64,000 nt of DNA from Cycas panzhihuaensis (Eukaryota > Cycadophyta). The position numbers and the translations under genes were made by a program. This document shows positions 34,340 through 49,769 of this stretch, one piece after another. Location of the stretch: positions 74,593,741 to 74,657,740 of the forward strand of contig CM041465.1 of NCBI GenBank assembly GCA_023213395.1. The letters run 5' to 3'. Numbering within the stretch: position 1 is the first letter of the stretch; each line of letters opens with the position of its first letter. The notes beneath the pieces were generated by a model that saw nothing but the letters and a program-made list of their open reading frames with translations, ran no database searches and was not told where the DNA came from.

Positions 34340-35886
34340 AACTTGCCCATTAACCATGCTCAATAAGCTCTTTTATATTTCATGTCCCTCATATCATTAA
34401 CTTCATCATCATATCATCACCTTATCCATTTCTCATATCACCAAATAGTCACATAGTATCTAAAAACATTAACTTCATCAAATCAATGCCTCATAAATCT
34501 CACAATGATCATATACGCCACACATTTCCATTAAATCGCCAAAACACACAACACTTCACTTAATTTCCCAAAAACATGACTCATGCCACAAACATTACCA
34601 ATTAATAAATAAACCATATATGTATAAATAGAGTAATGATCTATATCATTTAATAAAGTTTATTTACTTTCTTATAGCTCAAATAACTCACTCTCCTATC
34701 AATTTGTGATCATCATTAACTTGATAATAATCACCCATAAATGAGCCCTCTACTTACCCTCTCTTATTGTCTTAGCCCTTAAACTCCCTCCAATTATCTT
34801 TCTATATAACTCACATGCAACAAGCACCATATCGCCTCATATCACTCTCTTTCTTATCCTCAAACTCTCCCAACATATTCCCATCAACCCTTCTTATGTA
34901 ACACACATACAAAGAGGTAACTTGCTGTCAACATCACCTAACAAACATACCTCATGTCGACTACTCTTGCCCATAACTGAAGTGTGTTTAATGCAATTTC
35001 TTTACCATAAATCAAGTTGCCATAACATTGCCTCATAACACCTACCTTACTCTCTTATGTAAAACACATGTTAGAGAGTTAACCATATCACCAACATGCT
35101 TCTTAAGTATACCTCATATTTCCATCTAACCTATACATATATCACCATTAAAAACAAGTCTCATTAATGATGAAAAAATGTACTAAAGAAAAGTCTATAT
35201 ACTATAGATGTCCATACCTTCACAAAACTCCATATTAAAACATCTTAATGAAGATCTCTATAACAATCACTTTAATATGACTTTTGATAAAGTGAAAAAA
35301 AGGACATCAATAGACAATCTTTAAAGGAAGATAACATATAAGATATATGATATATCAAAATATATGAAATATATCAAAGTGCCCATTGAAATGTAATTAA
35401 TGTTGGGCAACTCGATATTAAATATCAAATGGCGAATATATAAAGGGTGAACTTATTCATGGGTGACTCAACATAAATAAAAAATAATATATATTGACTT
35501 ATGTCAAAATATATTAATTCCTAAATAAAATGAAATGGTAGTGCAACCATATGTTAACACAGACAACGAACATTTGAACACTCAGCAAATTATCCACAGG
35601 CGATATCAGAATCTCACAACTACATGAATATGTCATGCAGAGAGTAAATTTGACATCAGTACAAACTATATTCATGCAAATCGGAAACGACTATGTAAAA
35701 CAAAGGTAGATACAATAAATAACATAGGACTACATATACTTGGTGAATTTTAGAAAAGAAAAATCAACTACATGACCATATGTCAACCCTAAATGCATAT
35801 GCAGGGGATCATATTATCAAATTCACGACCATTTTATAAATCATCCAAACAATGATGTAGGGTGAATATATTTTCCATGCAGCACG
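34340..35886. other. Leader of element E, non-coding
   Basis: AT-rich sequence between the microsatellite and gag. No recognisable gene, RNA or repeat. On the minus strand it would be the 3' part of the long 5' leader. Confidence 0.5.
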
Positions 35887-37016
<1,130 letters not shown>

Positions 37017-37726
37017 TGCAAACGGGCAAAAATAATTTTATGGCTTAAGTGAAAAAATTAAATTCGGGTGACAATAGTATTATGTGATTATTAGTTACAC
37101 AAAGTGAAAAAATACCAACCAGGTAATGTGAGTTACTCACACAAATGGGTAAGAAAAAATAACACTAGGTGACACCATAGTATACATGTAATAGTGTTTA
37201 AATAAAATAACTGGTATATACATAAAGTATACATAGAACGGTCGACTATATTAATACGTAGGACGCACATCAAAATATATCAAAATATATAATAATAGAG
37301 GGAAGACAACAAAACCAACCAGTCATTGAATATAGAGAGGATAATTTAGATTAAAAGCCTTAAATTATCAATCAGGCGATTATATGATGAGCATGCCTTT
37401 GATATAATATTATATTATTTATTCTATGGTTATGTTAATGCTTCATGAAGATCTGCATTTTCTCATTAGTCTTTGATATCAACAGGGGGCTAGAAACTAA
37501 GTACACGACTTCTCTCCATACATGGGTAGCCTCAAAACACGTCTTAATTGCTCAACTAAGATTAAAATCACCTTCATGTAATCCCAGGGCTTCTACAGGC
37601 TCAATAATGATTGCAAGAGGGACGAGCATCATCGAACATAAGGAACGAGGATCAATAGCTCTACAGAGCCACCTCATCACACACCAATAGAATTAGGGTT
37701 TCATCAACCATTACCTTGCTTGACTA
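37017..37726. other. Leader of element E next to the primer site
   Basis: AT-rich, with one 81-codon plus-strand frame (37445-37690) that shows no known domain. Taken as 5' leader of E on the minus strand. Confidence 0.45.
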
Positions 37727-37739
37727 GGCTCTAATGGCA
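37727..37739 (-). other. Primer binding site of element E
   Basis: On the minus strand TGCCATTAGAGCC agrees at 10 of 13 positions with the initiator-Met site TGGTATCAGAGCC and adjoins the 5' LTR. Confidence 0.65.
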
Positions 37740-37969
37740 TGTTGAAAAACTAACTTGCATAAATAATAATATTTAGAAAATAGAAACAAACCACCTCAAG
37801 ATTGGAACAGTATCCTTAAGGTACATCAAATTGAATTAACTCCATAACAAAATATCTTTACAACAAATACTTCATATGATAGACTATATGTGTATTTATA
37901 ACACATGATATGATTGTGTATATGGGACCATGTGGGACATAACAAATGTACATTACTAATATTCTAGCA
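37740..37969 (-). repeat. 5' LTR of element E
   Basis: 230 bp, starts TGTTGAAAAACTAAC and ends TTCTAGCA on the plus strand. Direct repeat of 32951-33186, followed by the ATCAA duplication. Confidence 0.88.
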
Positions 37970-37974
37970 ATCAA

Positions 37975-38520
37975 GAAGTTTATAATGTTTTTTTTTAGAA
38001 AATTAAATGAGGGCTAGGAAAGTAGTATAAAGGTAAGATAAAACTAATTTGCTACTTTTCTATGTTAGAGATGAGGACTGTATATATTAGAGTGCTCGTT
38101 GTAGAAAAAATTGTAAGAATTTATTTGTGAAGAATGTTAAAGTTCAAACAGCCAATTTGGTTGCAATAATTCTAAATAAGGAGGTGCTAACATATTTGTA
38201 GACTTAAACTGATAAAACAACTACAACTCTGATATAAGAAAAATTTTCAAATCTAGTAATTCAGAAACAAAGATTTCAGAAAGTAATGAAAATCCTTTAA
38301 GAGGCCATGAGCAAAGCCCAACAAGAGGGGATTCAATAGGAACAATAATTTAAAATACAAACTTACAAGAGGAGGACAATTCTTGAGGCACCTTCATTCC
38401 AGTAATAAGGCATAAACCCCTAGTAAAGACTTCAATCTGTTAAGGATTTATTCACTGAACTATGAGTCTCAATTTCTATTTTGGCAATTTTCAAGTGGTA
38501 GGAGGTTGAGTATTTATAGA
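37975..38520 (+). pseudogene. gag C-terminal part of element C
   Basis: Resumes the C reading region after insertion E. Only weakly coding; short peptides and many stops lead into the protease frame at 38523. Assigned by position between the zinc knuckle and the protease. Confidence 0.4.
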
Positions 38521-38522
38521 AA

Positions 38523-38960
38523 ATGGTGTTGGATCATATTAAAAAGTTAGTATTAAGGGCAATCAATGATAATGGGGTGGGTCCTAGAGTTCCAATGGTG
38601 ATCCTAAGAACTACGTTATGTAGAACAATTGTGGATAGAGGATTGGAAGTAAATGTCTTATCTAAATCTTCTTGGGTAGCTTTGGGAAGGTCCAAAGTGG
38701 TTTCCCTTGACTACTTAATTAGATTGGCTAATCAAATTTAGGTTAGACCAATGGGGATATTAATGAATATCCTAATTACTGTTGCTAGAATCATAGTACT
38801 AATGGACTTTGTAATAGTCTAGATATAGGGCCAAAAGAAGTCTTACCCTACTTTATTAGGGAGACCATGGTCATTGGCCACTAATGCCATACAAGATTGG
38901 GGGAGGCATACATTTACGCTTTTAGTTAGGAATAAAGCAATGACCCTACCTTTGTGTTTT
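38523..38960 (+). pseudogene. Retropepsin of element C
   Basis: The frame 38523-38741 contains 'CRTIVDRGLEVNVLSKSSWV', the active-site region with V-D-R-G where a protease has V-D-x-G, followed at about 38840-38890 by 'SYPTLLGRPWSLATNAIQDW', the L-G-R-P-W signature. A stop separates the two. It lies between gag and RT as usual. It would cut the polyprotein. Confidence 0.75.
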
Positions 38961-40189
38961 GATAGACCCTGGATTAATAAGATTAAAGATGAAGAGAAGG
39001 CCCCATCCATAATGGAAAAAATAAAACCAACAGTAAGCCCCTATTCAAAAACTCCATACCAGTTATAGCTAATAATGCTCAACAACACATCATCATCATA
39101 TATGATGAATTGGCTTCAAAATGCATGGAAGGAAGTAAGACCAACTCCTTGTTATGGGCTAGGATTATGCACAAATTCTTTAGAGTATGAAGGAAATTTT
39201 GTTCTAAAAATTCTAAGAGGAGGGAAAAGAAGATTAAAGCCTATAGATCACTTGAGGTAATCCAAAACTTTTTAGTGAAATTAGTGAAAATTTTCTAAAA
39301 TTTTGGGTTCAAATAGATCAAGTTAAAAAAACATTTAGAACATTGTATTCAGATATTGAAAAATAAATGGTAAGAAGAATTTTTGTACTTTTTGTTCCCT
39401 TTGTCCTTGGCAGGACAAGTTTTTTTATTATTTGTTGCTCATTGTGTGAAAATTAAATCTTGGGATGAAATGAGTAAGAATTTTCTAAATAGATTCCAAA
39501 ATCAAACAATAAAGTTTCCTATGTTTCAGAATGGGGGTGACTCTCAATCACATATAAAGAAGTTTATTCAAAACTGGATAACAAATAACATTTCAAAAAC
39601 TAAATGGACCTAACATTGGGCCCAGACTTTTGAAGGTACTAATGTACCATAGCATTAACATTACGAAAAGGCACAGGTGGTGGATTGGGATTTATTGACT
39701 ATAAAATTTTATTAGATTTTTATATACCATAGTGAGGATAAGAAAATCCAAAAAAATTTGAACATGTTTAAAACAAAAATAAAGCATGTAGATAAAAACT
39801 ATTTTCAGTTAGAATTCATTGAACAAAAATACAAAATGGAACCTATTCTTGAAGAAGAAGTCCTCGTAAAGACACACAAATTTCCTTCTACCTAATCCAC
39901 CTTGAAGTACGTGGAATGGACGACAGACAAAACCTCGACTTATAAATTAAGCCAATATGAAAGTATAGTACAAGGGAAGTAGCTTAAATTAAATCATATC
40001 AATTTAGGCATAGCAAAATAACCCTAAATAATCAACATGGGAGATTACTGTGATACTGAGATGGTTCAATAGGCTACAATACTATTTATTGAATATAAAG
40101 ATGTCTTTGCCTAGTCCTATAAGAACTTAAAAGGTATTCTACTAGAATTGGGAGGGCATCATATAGAACTCATAAAAGGAGCAAAGTCC
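38961..40189. other. Protease-RT linker of element C, decayed
   Basis: Short plus-strand open stretches (39075-39260, 39383-39613) with no known domain. Probably the polyprotein linker, since RT follows in the same orientation. Confidence 0.4.
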
Positions 40190-41010
40190 CTTCGGTAATG
40201 CCTTTATAGGATGAATCCCAAATACAAGGAGAAGATGAAGGTAGAATTGGACAAATTGCTAGAAGTTGGTAACTTCTTTGAAGTCAAAATTAGTGAATGG
40301 GTAAGTCCAATGGTGGTAGTCCCTCAAAAAAATGGTAAGCTTAGAGTTTGTATAGATTACAAAGCTCTGAATAAAGCAACAAAGAAAGATCTTTTTTGCA
40401 TTCCTTTTATCGAAGACATTGAGAAGGTGGTAAGACATAAGGTATACTCATTTACTAATAGGTTTAACAGGTACAATCAAGTGAGGATTATCCTAAAAGA
40501 TCAATTGAATATAACTTTTATTATTAAATGGGAAATGTATGCTTATAGAGTCATGTTGTTTGGGCTTACTAATGCTCCAGCTACTTTCCAAAGAGTGATC
40601 TTAAATATCTTTAAGTAGATAATTAGAAAGATGATAGAAGTGCTTTTGGATGATTGGACGATTTATACTTTGCTAAAGAAATATCTTGGCAATTTATAAC
40701 TAATGCTAGAAACCTGCCAAAGAAGCAATCAGTGTATAAACCCAACAAAATGTACATTTATGGTACCATTTGGATCATTACTAGGACATGTGGTGACAAA
40801 GGATGGCTTATTGATGAACCTTAGTAAAGTGGTAGCGATTTTAAATTCTCCCACATCAAAATTAATAAAGCAAGTAAAAGGCTTTCTAAGCATGGTTGGG
40901 TACTATAGGAAATTTATTAAGGAGTATGCTCAAATAACTAATCCTTTAGAGAACCTACTAAAAAGAAAACAACATGGCAATAAAAGTTGTAACAACAACT
41001 AGCGTTTAAA
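40190..41010 (+). pseudogene. Reverse transcriptase of element C
   Basis: The 135-codon frame 40211-40618 carries 'MVVVPQKNGKLRVCIDYKAL', 'YSFTNRFNRYNQVRI' and 'VMLFGLTNAPATFQRVI', clear Ty3/gypsy RT motifs. After a stop the catalytic segment reads 'EVLLDDWTIYT' (L-L-D-D), then 40703-41002 gives 'NPTKCTFMVPFGSLLGHVVT' and 'VKGFLSMVGYYRKFIKEYA', the thumb/connection region. The enzyme would be inactive because of stops. It leads directly into RNase H. Confidence 0.88.
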
Positions 41011-41059
41011 TTATTGAAGAAAAAAATTATACAAGGACTAGTTTTAAGGTTCCTAGATT

Positions 41060-41268
41060 GGGAGAAACCTTTCCATGTGCATGTAGATGCTTCATTATTT
41101 GTTATTAGATGTGTTTTCACCCAACAAAGAGATAGCAATATAGATCTAGCTGTCTACTTTTCCAGTTAAAATTTGACTCAAGCTAAACAAAATTACTTAG
41201 TAACTAAGAGAGAAGGCCTTGGAATAGTATATTTCTTACAAAAATTTAGCATTATTTACTGGCTAATA
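41060..41268 (+). pseudogene. RNase H of element C, first part
   Basis: 'PFHVHVDASLFVIRCVFTQQ' (catalytic Asp) at about 41070-41130, then 'LTQAKQNY' and 'GIVYFLQKF'. Element D interrupts it at 41268. The reading continues without loss at 48236, after one copy of the target duplication. Confidence 0.85.
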
Positions 41269-41649
41269 TGTTGGGGTTAATGATCATCACCTTACTCCTA
41301 CCTTCCAACGAGGAGTGCACACCTCACTCTCACTAATTTACACATGTGGGTGCTTACATGTGAAGGTAAGTATAAGGTAAGGTTAAGTTAATTTGAGTTA
41401 ATTTAAGTTAAGTTGTATTATTTTATTATTATTTAAATTTGAGGGGTTGAGGAGTTTCCCTCCTCCCCCAAACTATATATTTGGAGGGGTGTGTAACACT
41501 AGTATCTTTAGACACTGCCTACAATTTGTACATTTGTAATGCTCTCTCTAAAATAATGGAATGAATACAAAGGATTTTTTGTTTATGCAACAATATATTA
41601 ACTATGAGTTTATGTTCTGCACTATTCTCCATCGTTATATTTTCCTACA
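41269..41649 (+). repeat. 5' LTR of element D
   Basis: 381 bp, TGTTGGGGTTAATGATC to TTTTCCTACA. Direct repeat of 47834-48230, sharing 'CACACCTCACTCTCACTAAT'. Confidence 0.92.
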
Positions 41650-41650
41650 T

Positions 41651-41663
41651 TTAGTATTAGAGT
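41651..41663 (+). other. Primer binding site of element D
   Basis: TTAGTATTAGAGT differs from the initiator-Met site TTGGTATCAGAGC only by three transitions and follows the LTR after one base. Confidence 0.75.
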
Positions 41664-42160
41664 AGAGATTGCTGGGCTGTTGCATCTTTATTTGAAGTTG
41701 TTTTGAGGAGAAAGAAGATTTATTAGCATTTGAAGTAGATCTACTCACAACAAGTAAATATCGGTTATATTTATCTTCTACAAAGTTTTTCTAGAAGTTC
41801 CTTGCATTATTTTTAATCAGATTTGATTATTCTTGATTTATACATGTGAAATAACAAATATTTTTTAGATATGTTTTTAGATCTGTGCATGAGCATAGTT
41901 ACAATCAGCAAATATCAAGTTTTTATAACTCTATGAAGGTTTTATTAATAAGTCTCATATATTTTTATCAAATATTTGACCATTTTCAGGCATATTTTAT
42001 CTATTTATTCAATATTTTTTTTAGATCTATGTAAGAGCACAGCTGCAATCAATATTTATTTAAGTTTTTTCTAGATCTATGCTATATATTCTTCAGATCT
42101 ATGTATTTTATTAAATATTTGACTATTTTTTTGTTTATTTTATTTATATATTCAATATTT
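41664..42160. other. Leader of element D, first part
   Basis: AT-rich leader. 'AGATCTRYR' words recur through it and grow into the tandem repeat that follows. No gene visible. Confidence 0.5.
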
Positions 42161-42300
42161 ACTTTAAATCTATAATATTTTCTTTAAATCTACAATATTT
42201 TCTTTAGATCTGCAATATTTTTCTTTAGATCTATAATATTTTCTCCAGATCTGTAATATTTTCTTCAAATCTGCAATATTTTTTGCTCCAGATCTACATA
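42161..42300 (+). repeat. ~21-bp tandem repeat in the D leader
   Basis: Seven imperfect units of the form 'CTTTAGATCTGCAATATTTT', differing in one to four bases each. Confidence 0.8.
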
Positions 42301-42582
42301 CTTTATCATATATTTAACATTTTTCTACATATTTGATCCATTTATTCAAGCTTTTCTTTTAAATCTGTGCAAGTTTTGGTCCATATTAAACCTAACAAGA
42401 CATATACTACAGTAGATCTATCTACTGGAGAAATTTGTTTGAAGTTTTGACTTGTGTGGAAGAAGATCTCATCTTCAAAAGTCAATCTGCTACAAATCTA
42501 CCATAACTGCATACCAAGTTCTTTCTATTTTTTTTAGATTTAAACATATATTTTCTCATTTCTCCTGTATATTTGAAAAATC

Positions 42583-42584
42583 TT

Positions 42585-42661
<77 letters not shown>
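42583..42661. repeat. (TA)39 microsatellite
   Basis: Uninterrupted TA dinucleotide run of about 79 bp in the leader of element D. Confidence 0.97.
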
Positions 42662-42668
<7 letters not shown>

Positions 42669-42899
42669 TGATATACTTTCTTTAATATTTAAAATATTTT
42701 TTGGTTTTATTTGTGGCTCCATTGAATCATCAATTTTTTCATGCTTTTCTATATAAATATAAATTTTTTAAAATATCTCTTCTACGATATACATATTGTA
42801 CGAAGATTATTCTTTTTCAACTATAAAAAAAAAAAAAACTCAACACTTTTGTCATCTTTCCTTGTTTTTTGAATAAACTCATAAGATTTTGAGTTTGGC

Positions 42900-44247
42900 A
42901 TCACAAGAATAAACTGCATCATTCTGTTTATTTTTAGACACAAAAAAATAATCCATAAATCCATTTGGATCTATCTCGGGAACAATCCCATGCTCCATGA
43001 TGTTGAAGACAACAATAATGCACCACTAATAACTAGATAAGACATGAGATTTGTGTTCAATGCTATTCCAAGATCTGTCACTTGGCTTACTTGGATCTCT
43101 ATCTCATTTTTTTTACACTTTCTTTTGAGCCTCCTCATGCACTTCTTCTTCTACTTGGCCCTGATTGCAGCTGTAAAGATTTTCCCAGAGCTCTTCAGAT
43201 CACCAATATATTTCCTTTGATATCATAATATGATATTCTTACTCGGTGTAGCATGCTCTTGAAGAGGACGATGACTTTCACTGTCATCTCATCTTCCTTC
43301 TTATCTTTATCATTGTCACTCAGAACATACTACACATGGAGCTTTCTAACTGGTAAGGTGAGGACTCAAAAGTTTTGATGCCAAGGTCAGCAAAATTGAA
43401 GAGCATCCTAAAACTACCAGTAGATGCTTGATAGGTCGATGCATTGGTTGATATAGCTATTCTCCAAATGTATTATCAACCTTGTGTTTATCTAACAAAT
43501 TGTCCTTCCAAACAAAGGCATCTCTCACCATTGGGCAACTCCCTCTTCAGTTTTAGGAAAATCAGTCATCATATGCCATTTGGCATGCATGTGCAATCAC
43601 ATAGAGCAAACGTAGAAGAGTGAGGACTACGCAAAACAAGAAGGTTCTGACTACCAATTTTCTGTGATGTGAAGAAACCTTTGGACTATTTTCTATACAA
43701 AGCTTGTGATTTCCTTCAGTATCTGCACAAGATTGAGCATAAGACTTCCCCAAGCCCTTCCTGGTCCCTAATCCATCCAACATTTTCACCAATGGAGTGC
43801 AACTGAGTTGTGTGTGGCTTGAACCTACTATAGAATTAATAGATATAAACAATTAATTTGCCTACAAATGAGAACAAAATCTTGTAGATATATGGTTTCT
43901 ACCCACCAAGGCTCCCCGTTTAGTAATATTCTTGGACACCTTCATCCACAGAACTTGTTACAACCTCGACGAACAACCCATTTAGTAAGATGTTTTTGTT
44001 GCCGTGAACAAATAGAATTCCTGAATGCTTCTTGGTCATTTCTAAAGACACTTACTCCAGCATGACGGTGGCTCTGTTCTGCGAGACAATGGTGGCAACA
44101 CCTTTGTCTTGCAGGTCGCCCATCCCTACACTCTCTACATCGCTCATCCCTGCACTCTCGGCGTCTCCATGGCCCTCTGCAAATGGTGATGACAGCATAA
44201 CAGCATGTGACAACAGTGGCAACGATGACATTTTTTAAGAATTCAAA

Positions 44248-44250
<3 letters not shown>
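42900..44250 (-). other. Less AT-rich segment in D, possible captured sequence
   Basis: Composition changes here compared with the leader around it. On the minus strand a Met near 44231 opens a peptide beginning '[20 protein letters not shown]', about 58 codons, rich in Ser, Gly, Asp and Val. It runs to a consensus-like splice donor, GGAGTAAGT, near 44055. Further on, 43852-43562 holds a 96-codon minus-strand frame ('VKMLDGLGTRKGLGKSYAQS') with no family I recognise. This could be two exons of a host gene carried antisense, but could equally be chance. No homologue is claimed. Confidence 0.3.
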
Positions 44251-45851
<1,601 letters not shown>

Positions 45852-47115
45852 AAGTTAAAAAATAAATAAAGTTAATTGCATATAATTTTAAATCTGGGGA
45901 TTAAAAACCCTAACCCCACTCAAGACTCTAGCCCCCAATTCTATTCTACCTCATGTGACCCTTAGCCTATTGCTAAAGGGGCTAACATAACTTCACAATA
46001 TTTTTTTTTTTTTTTTTTTTCATTCCACATAGAGTACTTGGTAAATTTTTGCTATAACTCTTGACTAGGTCATTGGTTTCAGACCAAAACTATCCCATTG
46101 CATCTGAAATTTTCTAAGATATGATTTTAACTGGTCATATGCCATATTTGGAGGTGATTTGACCTAATTTCAATTAGTTTAATGTCAATCAGTGATTTTT
46201 AGAGCCTTTTAAACTATTTTCACAAAATCCCTTCTTTATTAGTTTATATTTTATCACCAGGAGATTATTTTCAACCCAGATCTATTCTACAGTCATCTAT
46301 TATCAACAAACTTCATCACCATCTATTCATTTTATTTTTTAAGATTTATTTTAATCACTATTTTAATCAGTGAAAGTGACACTTTAGCATTTTTCAAACA
46401 TTTTAACATAAAAGTTCTTGATACTATTTCTATTATAACTTTTCTGTTTTACATCAAAATTCAGATCCGTCAATTTTGTTGGGAAAATAACTCACTCCTC
46501 TTCAAAATGACACTATTATTTATAAGTTTTAAAGTGTTTTTTAATTTTCAAAGCCATCAAATTTGAGGTACATAATAGCCTCCAATTTTCCATTATTGCA
46601 TATTTACATATATTATTTCTCAATTCTTTTCAACTAAAAATATATTAAGAAGCTCTCTAAATCATATTTGACTATTTCATATTGTTCTAAAAAAATTTTA
46701 CTAACATTTTTATAATATTTTGAGCCCAAGGCTCCCATTAAGCCTTAAAAAAAGACTATATATTTAGTTCATTAAAATATTGACTTGTAAGAACTCGTTT
46801 TTAAAACGGTCAGTTCCATTGAATAGTTTTTTAGTTTATCTTCATATTGGTATAATTTCACTTTATTCTAACATTGTTTAGTGTAGTTTTGAAGCTATTA
46901 AACTTGTGCATTCAATATATCCTACCTAGTTTTCACTTACTTCTTACACTTATAACAGTTACATTTACTTGATATACTTTCCAAAGACATCTTTCATTTT
47001 TTCAAAGGGCATTACATTTCTTTCAAAGAGTATATTTGATATCATATAAGTTTATTCATTTATTGAGTTCTCTGACTTAGTAAAAGCATATTTATTTTTA
47101 TGTACTAAAGTTTTT
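45852..47115. other. Leader of element D, last part
   Basis: AT-rich, with a T run of about 21 at 46000-46020. No domain recognised. It leads into the gag-like region. Confidence 0.5.
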
Positions 47116-47119
47116 TGTA

Positions 47120-47751
47120 AAATGACAGTCAATCTTAATAAAGTATAATTTCCTATATTTGATGGCCATAATTTTTCATTATGGCATAAGACAATACAAA
47201 ATTATTTTATTATATATAATCTTTGGAGTTACCTACAAGATGAACATGATCTTAATATTAAAGAAAACTTTAGAAAAGATAATAAAGTCTTAGGGATATT
47301 ATTTTGCACTATAGATGATAATGTATTTTCTAAAGTTTGTAAAATAACAACCTCCAAAACCATATGGGACATCCTAATTTCTACTTATGGGGGACGTATC
47401 CTCAATGAATCTAACATTGATATTGTTGAGCATATGAGACAGATGCTAGAACAGGTGGATTGTAATGACAAGACCAAGGAAGATTCAAGTCAAATACATG
47501 ATCATCTTGTTGTACAAAAACTTAATCCTCCATTTGAAGGGGAGAGATATGATGATATGACAGTTGCTCATAATACAAAGACTTTGGAAGATAAAGTTAA
47601 AGTTCCAGAAGTTAAAGTCAAAGTTACATCCACACCTCCACATTTAAATCAAGCTACATTTACTTATAGATTTTTTACACAATTCAATGGCGAAAACACA
47701 CACATTGCTATAAGCATGAGGCAAGTTAATAAAGATCAAGCTAAGAGATAG
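47120..47751 (+). pseudogene. Copia-type gag of element D
   Basis: Plus-strand reading from about 47130 shows a 'FDGHNFSLWH' analogue with one stop, then 'NLWSYLQDEHDLNIKENFRK', 'DNKVLGILFCTIDDNVFSKV' and 'TTSKTIWDILISTYGG', the Ty1/copia gag core (W, L-W, A-L/L-G-I-x-x-x-I-D-D, T-x-K-x-x-W-D-x-L). The open frame 47434-47751 continues to 'RQVNKDQAKR'. The protein ends before a zinc knuckle or protease, 80 bp from the polypurine tract. Confidence 0.8.
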
Positions 47752-47833
47752 ATTTTTAAAGTTTTTTTCAAGTACAAATTTCATAAGTTCAAAGAAAAGA
47801 TAAGTTGTTCATAATGACCATTAAGGAGAAGAG

Positions 47834-48230
47834 TATTGGGATTAATAATCATCACCCCACTCCTACCTTCCAAATAGGAGTGCACACCTCACTCTCACTA
47901 ATTTACACATGTGGGTGCTCAAATATGAAGGTAAGTATAAGGTAAGGTTTAGTTGATTTGAGTTAATTTGAGTTAAGTTATTTTAAGTTAAGTTTATATT
48001 ATTTTATTGTTATTTAAATTTTAGGGGTTGAGGAGTTTCCCTCCTCCTCTAAACTATATATTTGTAGGAATGTGCAACCCTAGTGTCTTTAGACACAGCC
48101 TACAATTTAGACATTTGTGATGCTCTCTCTAAAATAATGGATTGAATATAAAGGATTTTCTGTTTATGAAACAATGTATTAATTATGTGTTTATCTTCTG
48201 CCATGTTCTCTATTGTTATATTTTCCTACA
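47834..48230 (+). repeat. 3' LTR of element D
   Basis: 397 bp, starts TATTGGGATTAATAATC (TG changed to TA) and ends TTTTCCTACA. Direct repeat of 41269-41649. Confidence 0.92.
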
Positions 48231-48235
48231 TAATC

Positions 48236-48410
48236 CATTTGTTTTCTTTATAGATCATAAGGCTCTTTGGTACATAGTAAACAAACCCATTCTACAAGGG
48301 AGGATCAATAGATGGTTGATGTTGTTTCAAGAGTTTAACTTCAAGATCATTATTAAGAAAGGAGAAAATTATACTATACTTGACTTACTATCAAGGAAAG
48401 CAAAAGGGTA
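48236..48410 (+). pseudogene. RNase H of element C, second part
   Basis: Continues the domain broken by element D: 'PFVFFIDHKALWYIVNKP' (catalytic Asp), 'GRINRWLMLFQEFNFKIII' and 'LDLLSRK'. An open frame reaches 48411. The wording is that of non-chromoviral plant Ty3/gypsy RNase H. Confidence 0.88.
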
Positions 48411-48659
48411 ACTTACCACAAGAATATATGATGATTTTCTTAATATAGAATTATTTTCTATTGATGTAATACCAAAATGGTACAATGACATCACTTAGTA
48501 CCTTACTACAAGTGAAACATCAATTAGATTAGGACAAGTAGAAAGGTAAAGCTTTATTAGAAAAACCTTTCTATTTCAACTAATCCATAGGATACTATAT
48601 AAGTTAGGACTGGATGGAGTCTTACAAAGATGCATACTAGAACGTGAGGTGAAAATGCT
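48411..48659 (+). pseudogene. RNase H-integrase connector of element C
   Basis: Decayed plus-strand coding sequence between the RNase H and the integrase zinc region. Includes 'FLFQLIHRILYKLGLDGVLQ'. No catalytic motif. Confidence 0.5.
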
Positions 48660-49710
48660 AATTTAGGAAGCACATGAAGGAGTGATAGCAAGGCATCAAG
48701 GTGTTAAACCCACAACTAGAAAAATTTTACTGGCAGGATTGTGGTGGCTAACGTTGTTCAAAAACATAGAAAAATGGGTTCATAATTATGATGTTTGCCA
48801 ATGAGTGGGTAAACCAAGGAAGCATCATTTCATTCCACTACATCTAATATTAGCTCAAGCTCCATTGGAAAAGTGAGGGCTAGATTTTATTGGGCTAATT
48901 AGCCCACTCGCTAAATAAATAAATGCTAAGTATATTCTAGTTGCCATTGATTTTCTAACTAAATGGATAGAGGCATGGCTGACGAGAACTTACGATGCAA
49001 GAAGCACAACTAGGTTTTTGTATGAAACTATTATTGCTCATTTTGGTTGTCCTTTAGAGATTATGTCAGATCAAGGTAGTAGTTTCTTGAATCAAAGTAT
49101 AATACATCTGACTAATGAGTTTATAATCTAATATAAGAAGTCTTCTCCTTACTACCCTAGGGCCAATGGTCAAGTAGAAAGTAATAACAAGATTTTAAAG
49201 TTGTCTTTGTCTAAAATTTGTAATGAAGGAAGGACTAATTGCATAGAATATTTACATTTTATCCTATGGGTAGACAAAATGACAATAAAACAACCACATA
49301 AGCAGACTCCATTTCAATTATTTTATGGTTTGGAAGTTGTCATTCCCTTAAAGTTTTAAGCAAAAAGTATGAGAGTAGAAATTCAGCTATAGATGCAGGA
49401 AAAAGAATCTAGAGATAAGCAGCCCATGGATCTAATAAAGTTAGATGAACAGAGAGAAAGAGTCTTGTAGGAACTTAAGGAAAAGAAGAAAAGGTGAAAG
49501 GCATGACTTGATAGACATCTACAAACACCTCAATTTCAAGTAGATGGTTTAGTATTACTATATGATAGTAAATTTCGTATGAAACTAGGAAAAATAAAGC
49601 TAAGATGGTTAGGCCCTTATAACGTAGATCATATTGAACAAAATAGAGTTGTTCAACTCAGATAGCTCAATGAATCCTTGTTAAATAAACTAGTTAATAG
49701 AAGTTGACTA
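48660..49710 (+). pseudogene. Integrase of element C
   Basis: The zinc-binding region runs from 'EAHEGVIARHQG' to 'NYDVCQ', where one Cys is now Tyr. The catalytic core has D in 'GLDFIGLISP', D in 'EIMSDQGSSFLNQSIIHL' and E in 'YYPRANGQVESNNK'. The C-terminal part has 'LRWLGPYNVDHI', the GPY segment. About ten stops interrupt a nearly continuous frame. No chromodomain is visible. It would insert the element's DNA copy. Confidence 0.88.
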
Positions 49711-49741
49711 AAGTTATATATGGGAAATAGAAAGTAGTTAA

Positions 49742-49766
49742 AAGAAAAAAAAAAAAAAGGAGAGAA
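49742..49766 (+). other. A-rich purine tract after integrase of C
   Basis: A run of about fourteen A followed by GGAGAGAATG. It may be an internal polypurine tract or simply a poly-A stretch. It separates integrase from the third frame. Confidence 0.3.
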
Positions 49767-49769
49767 TGC

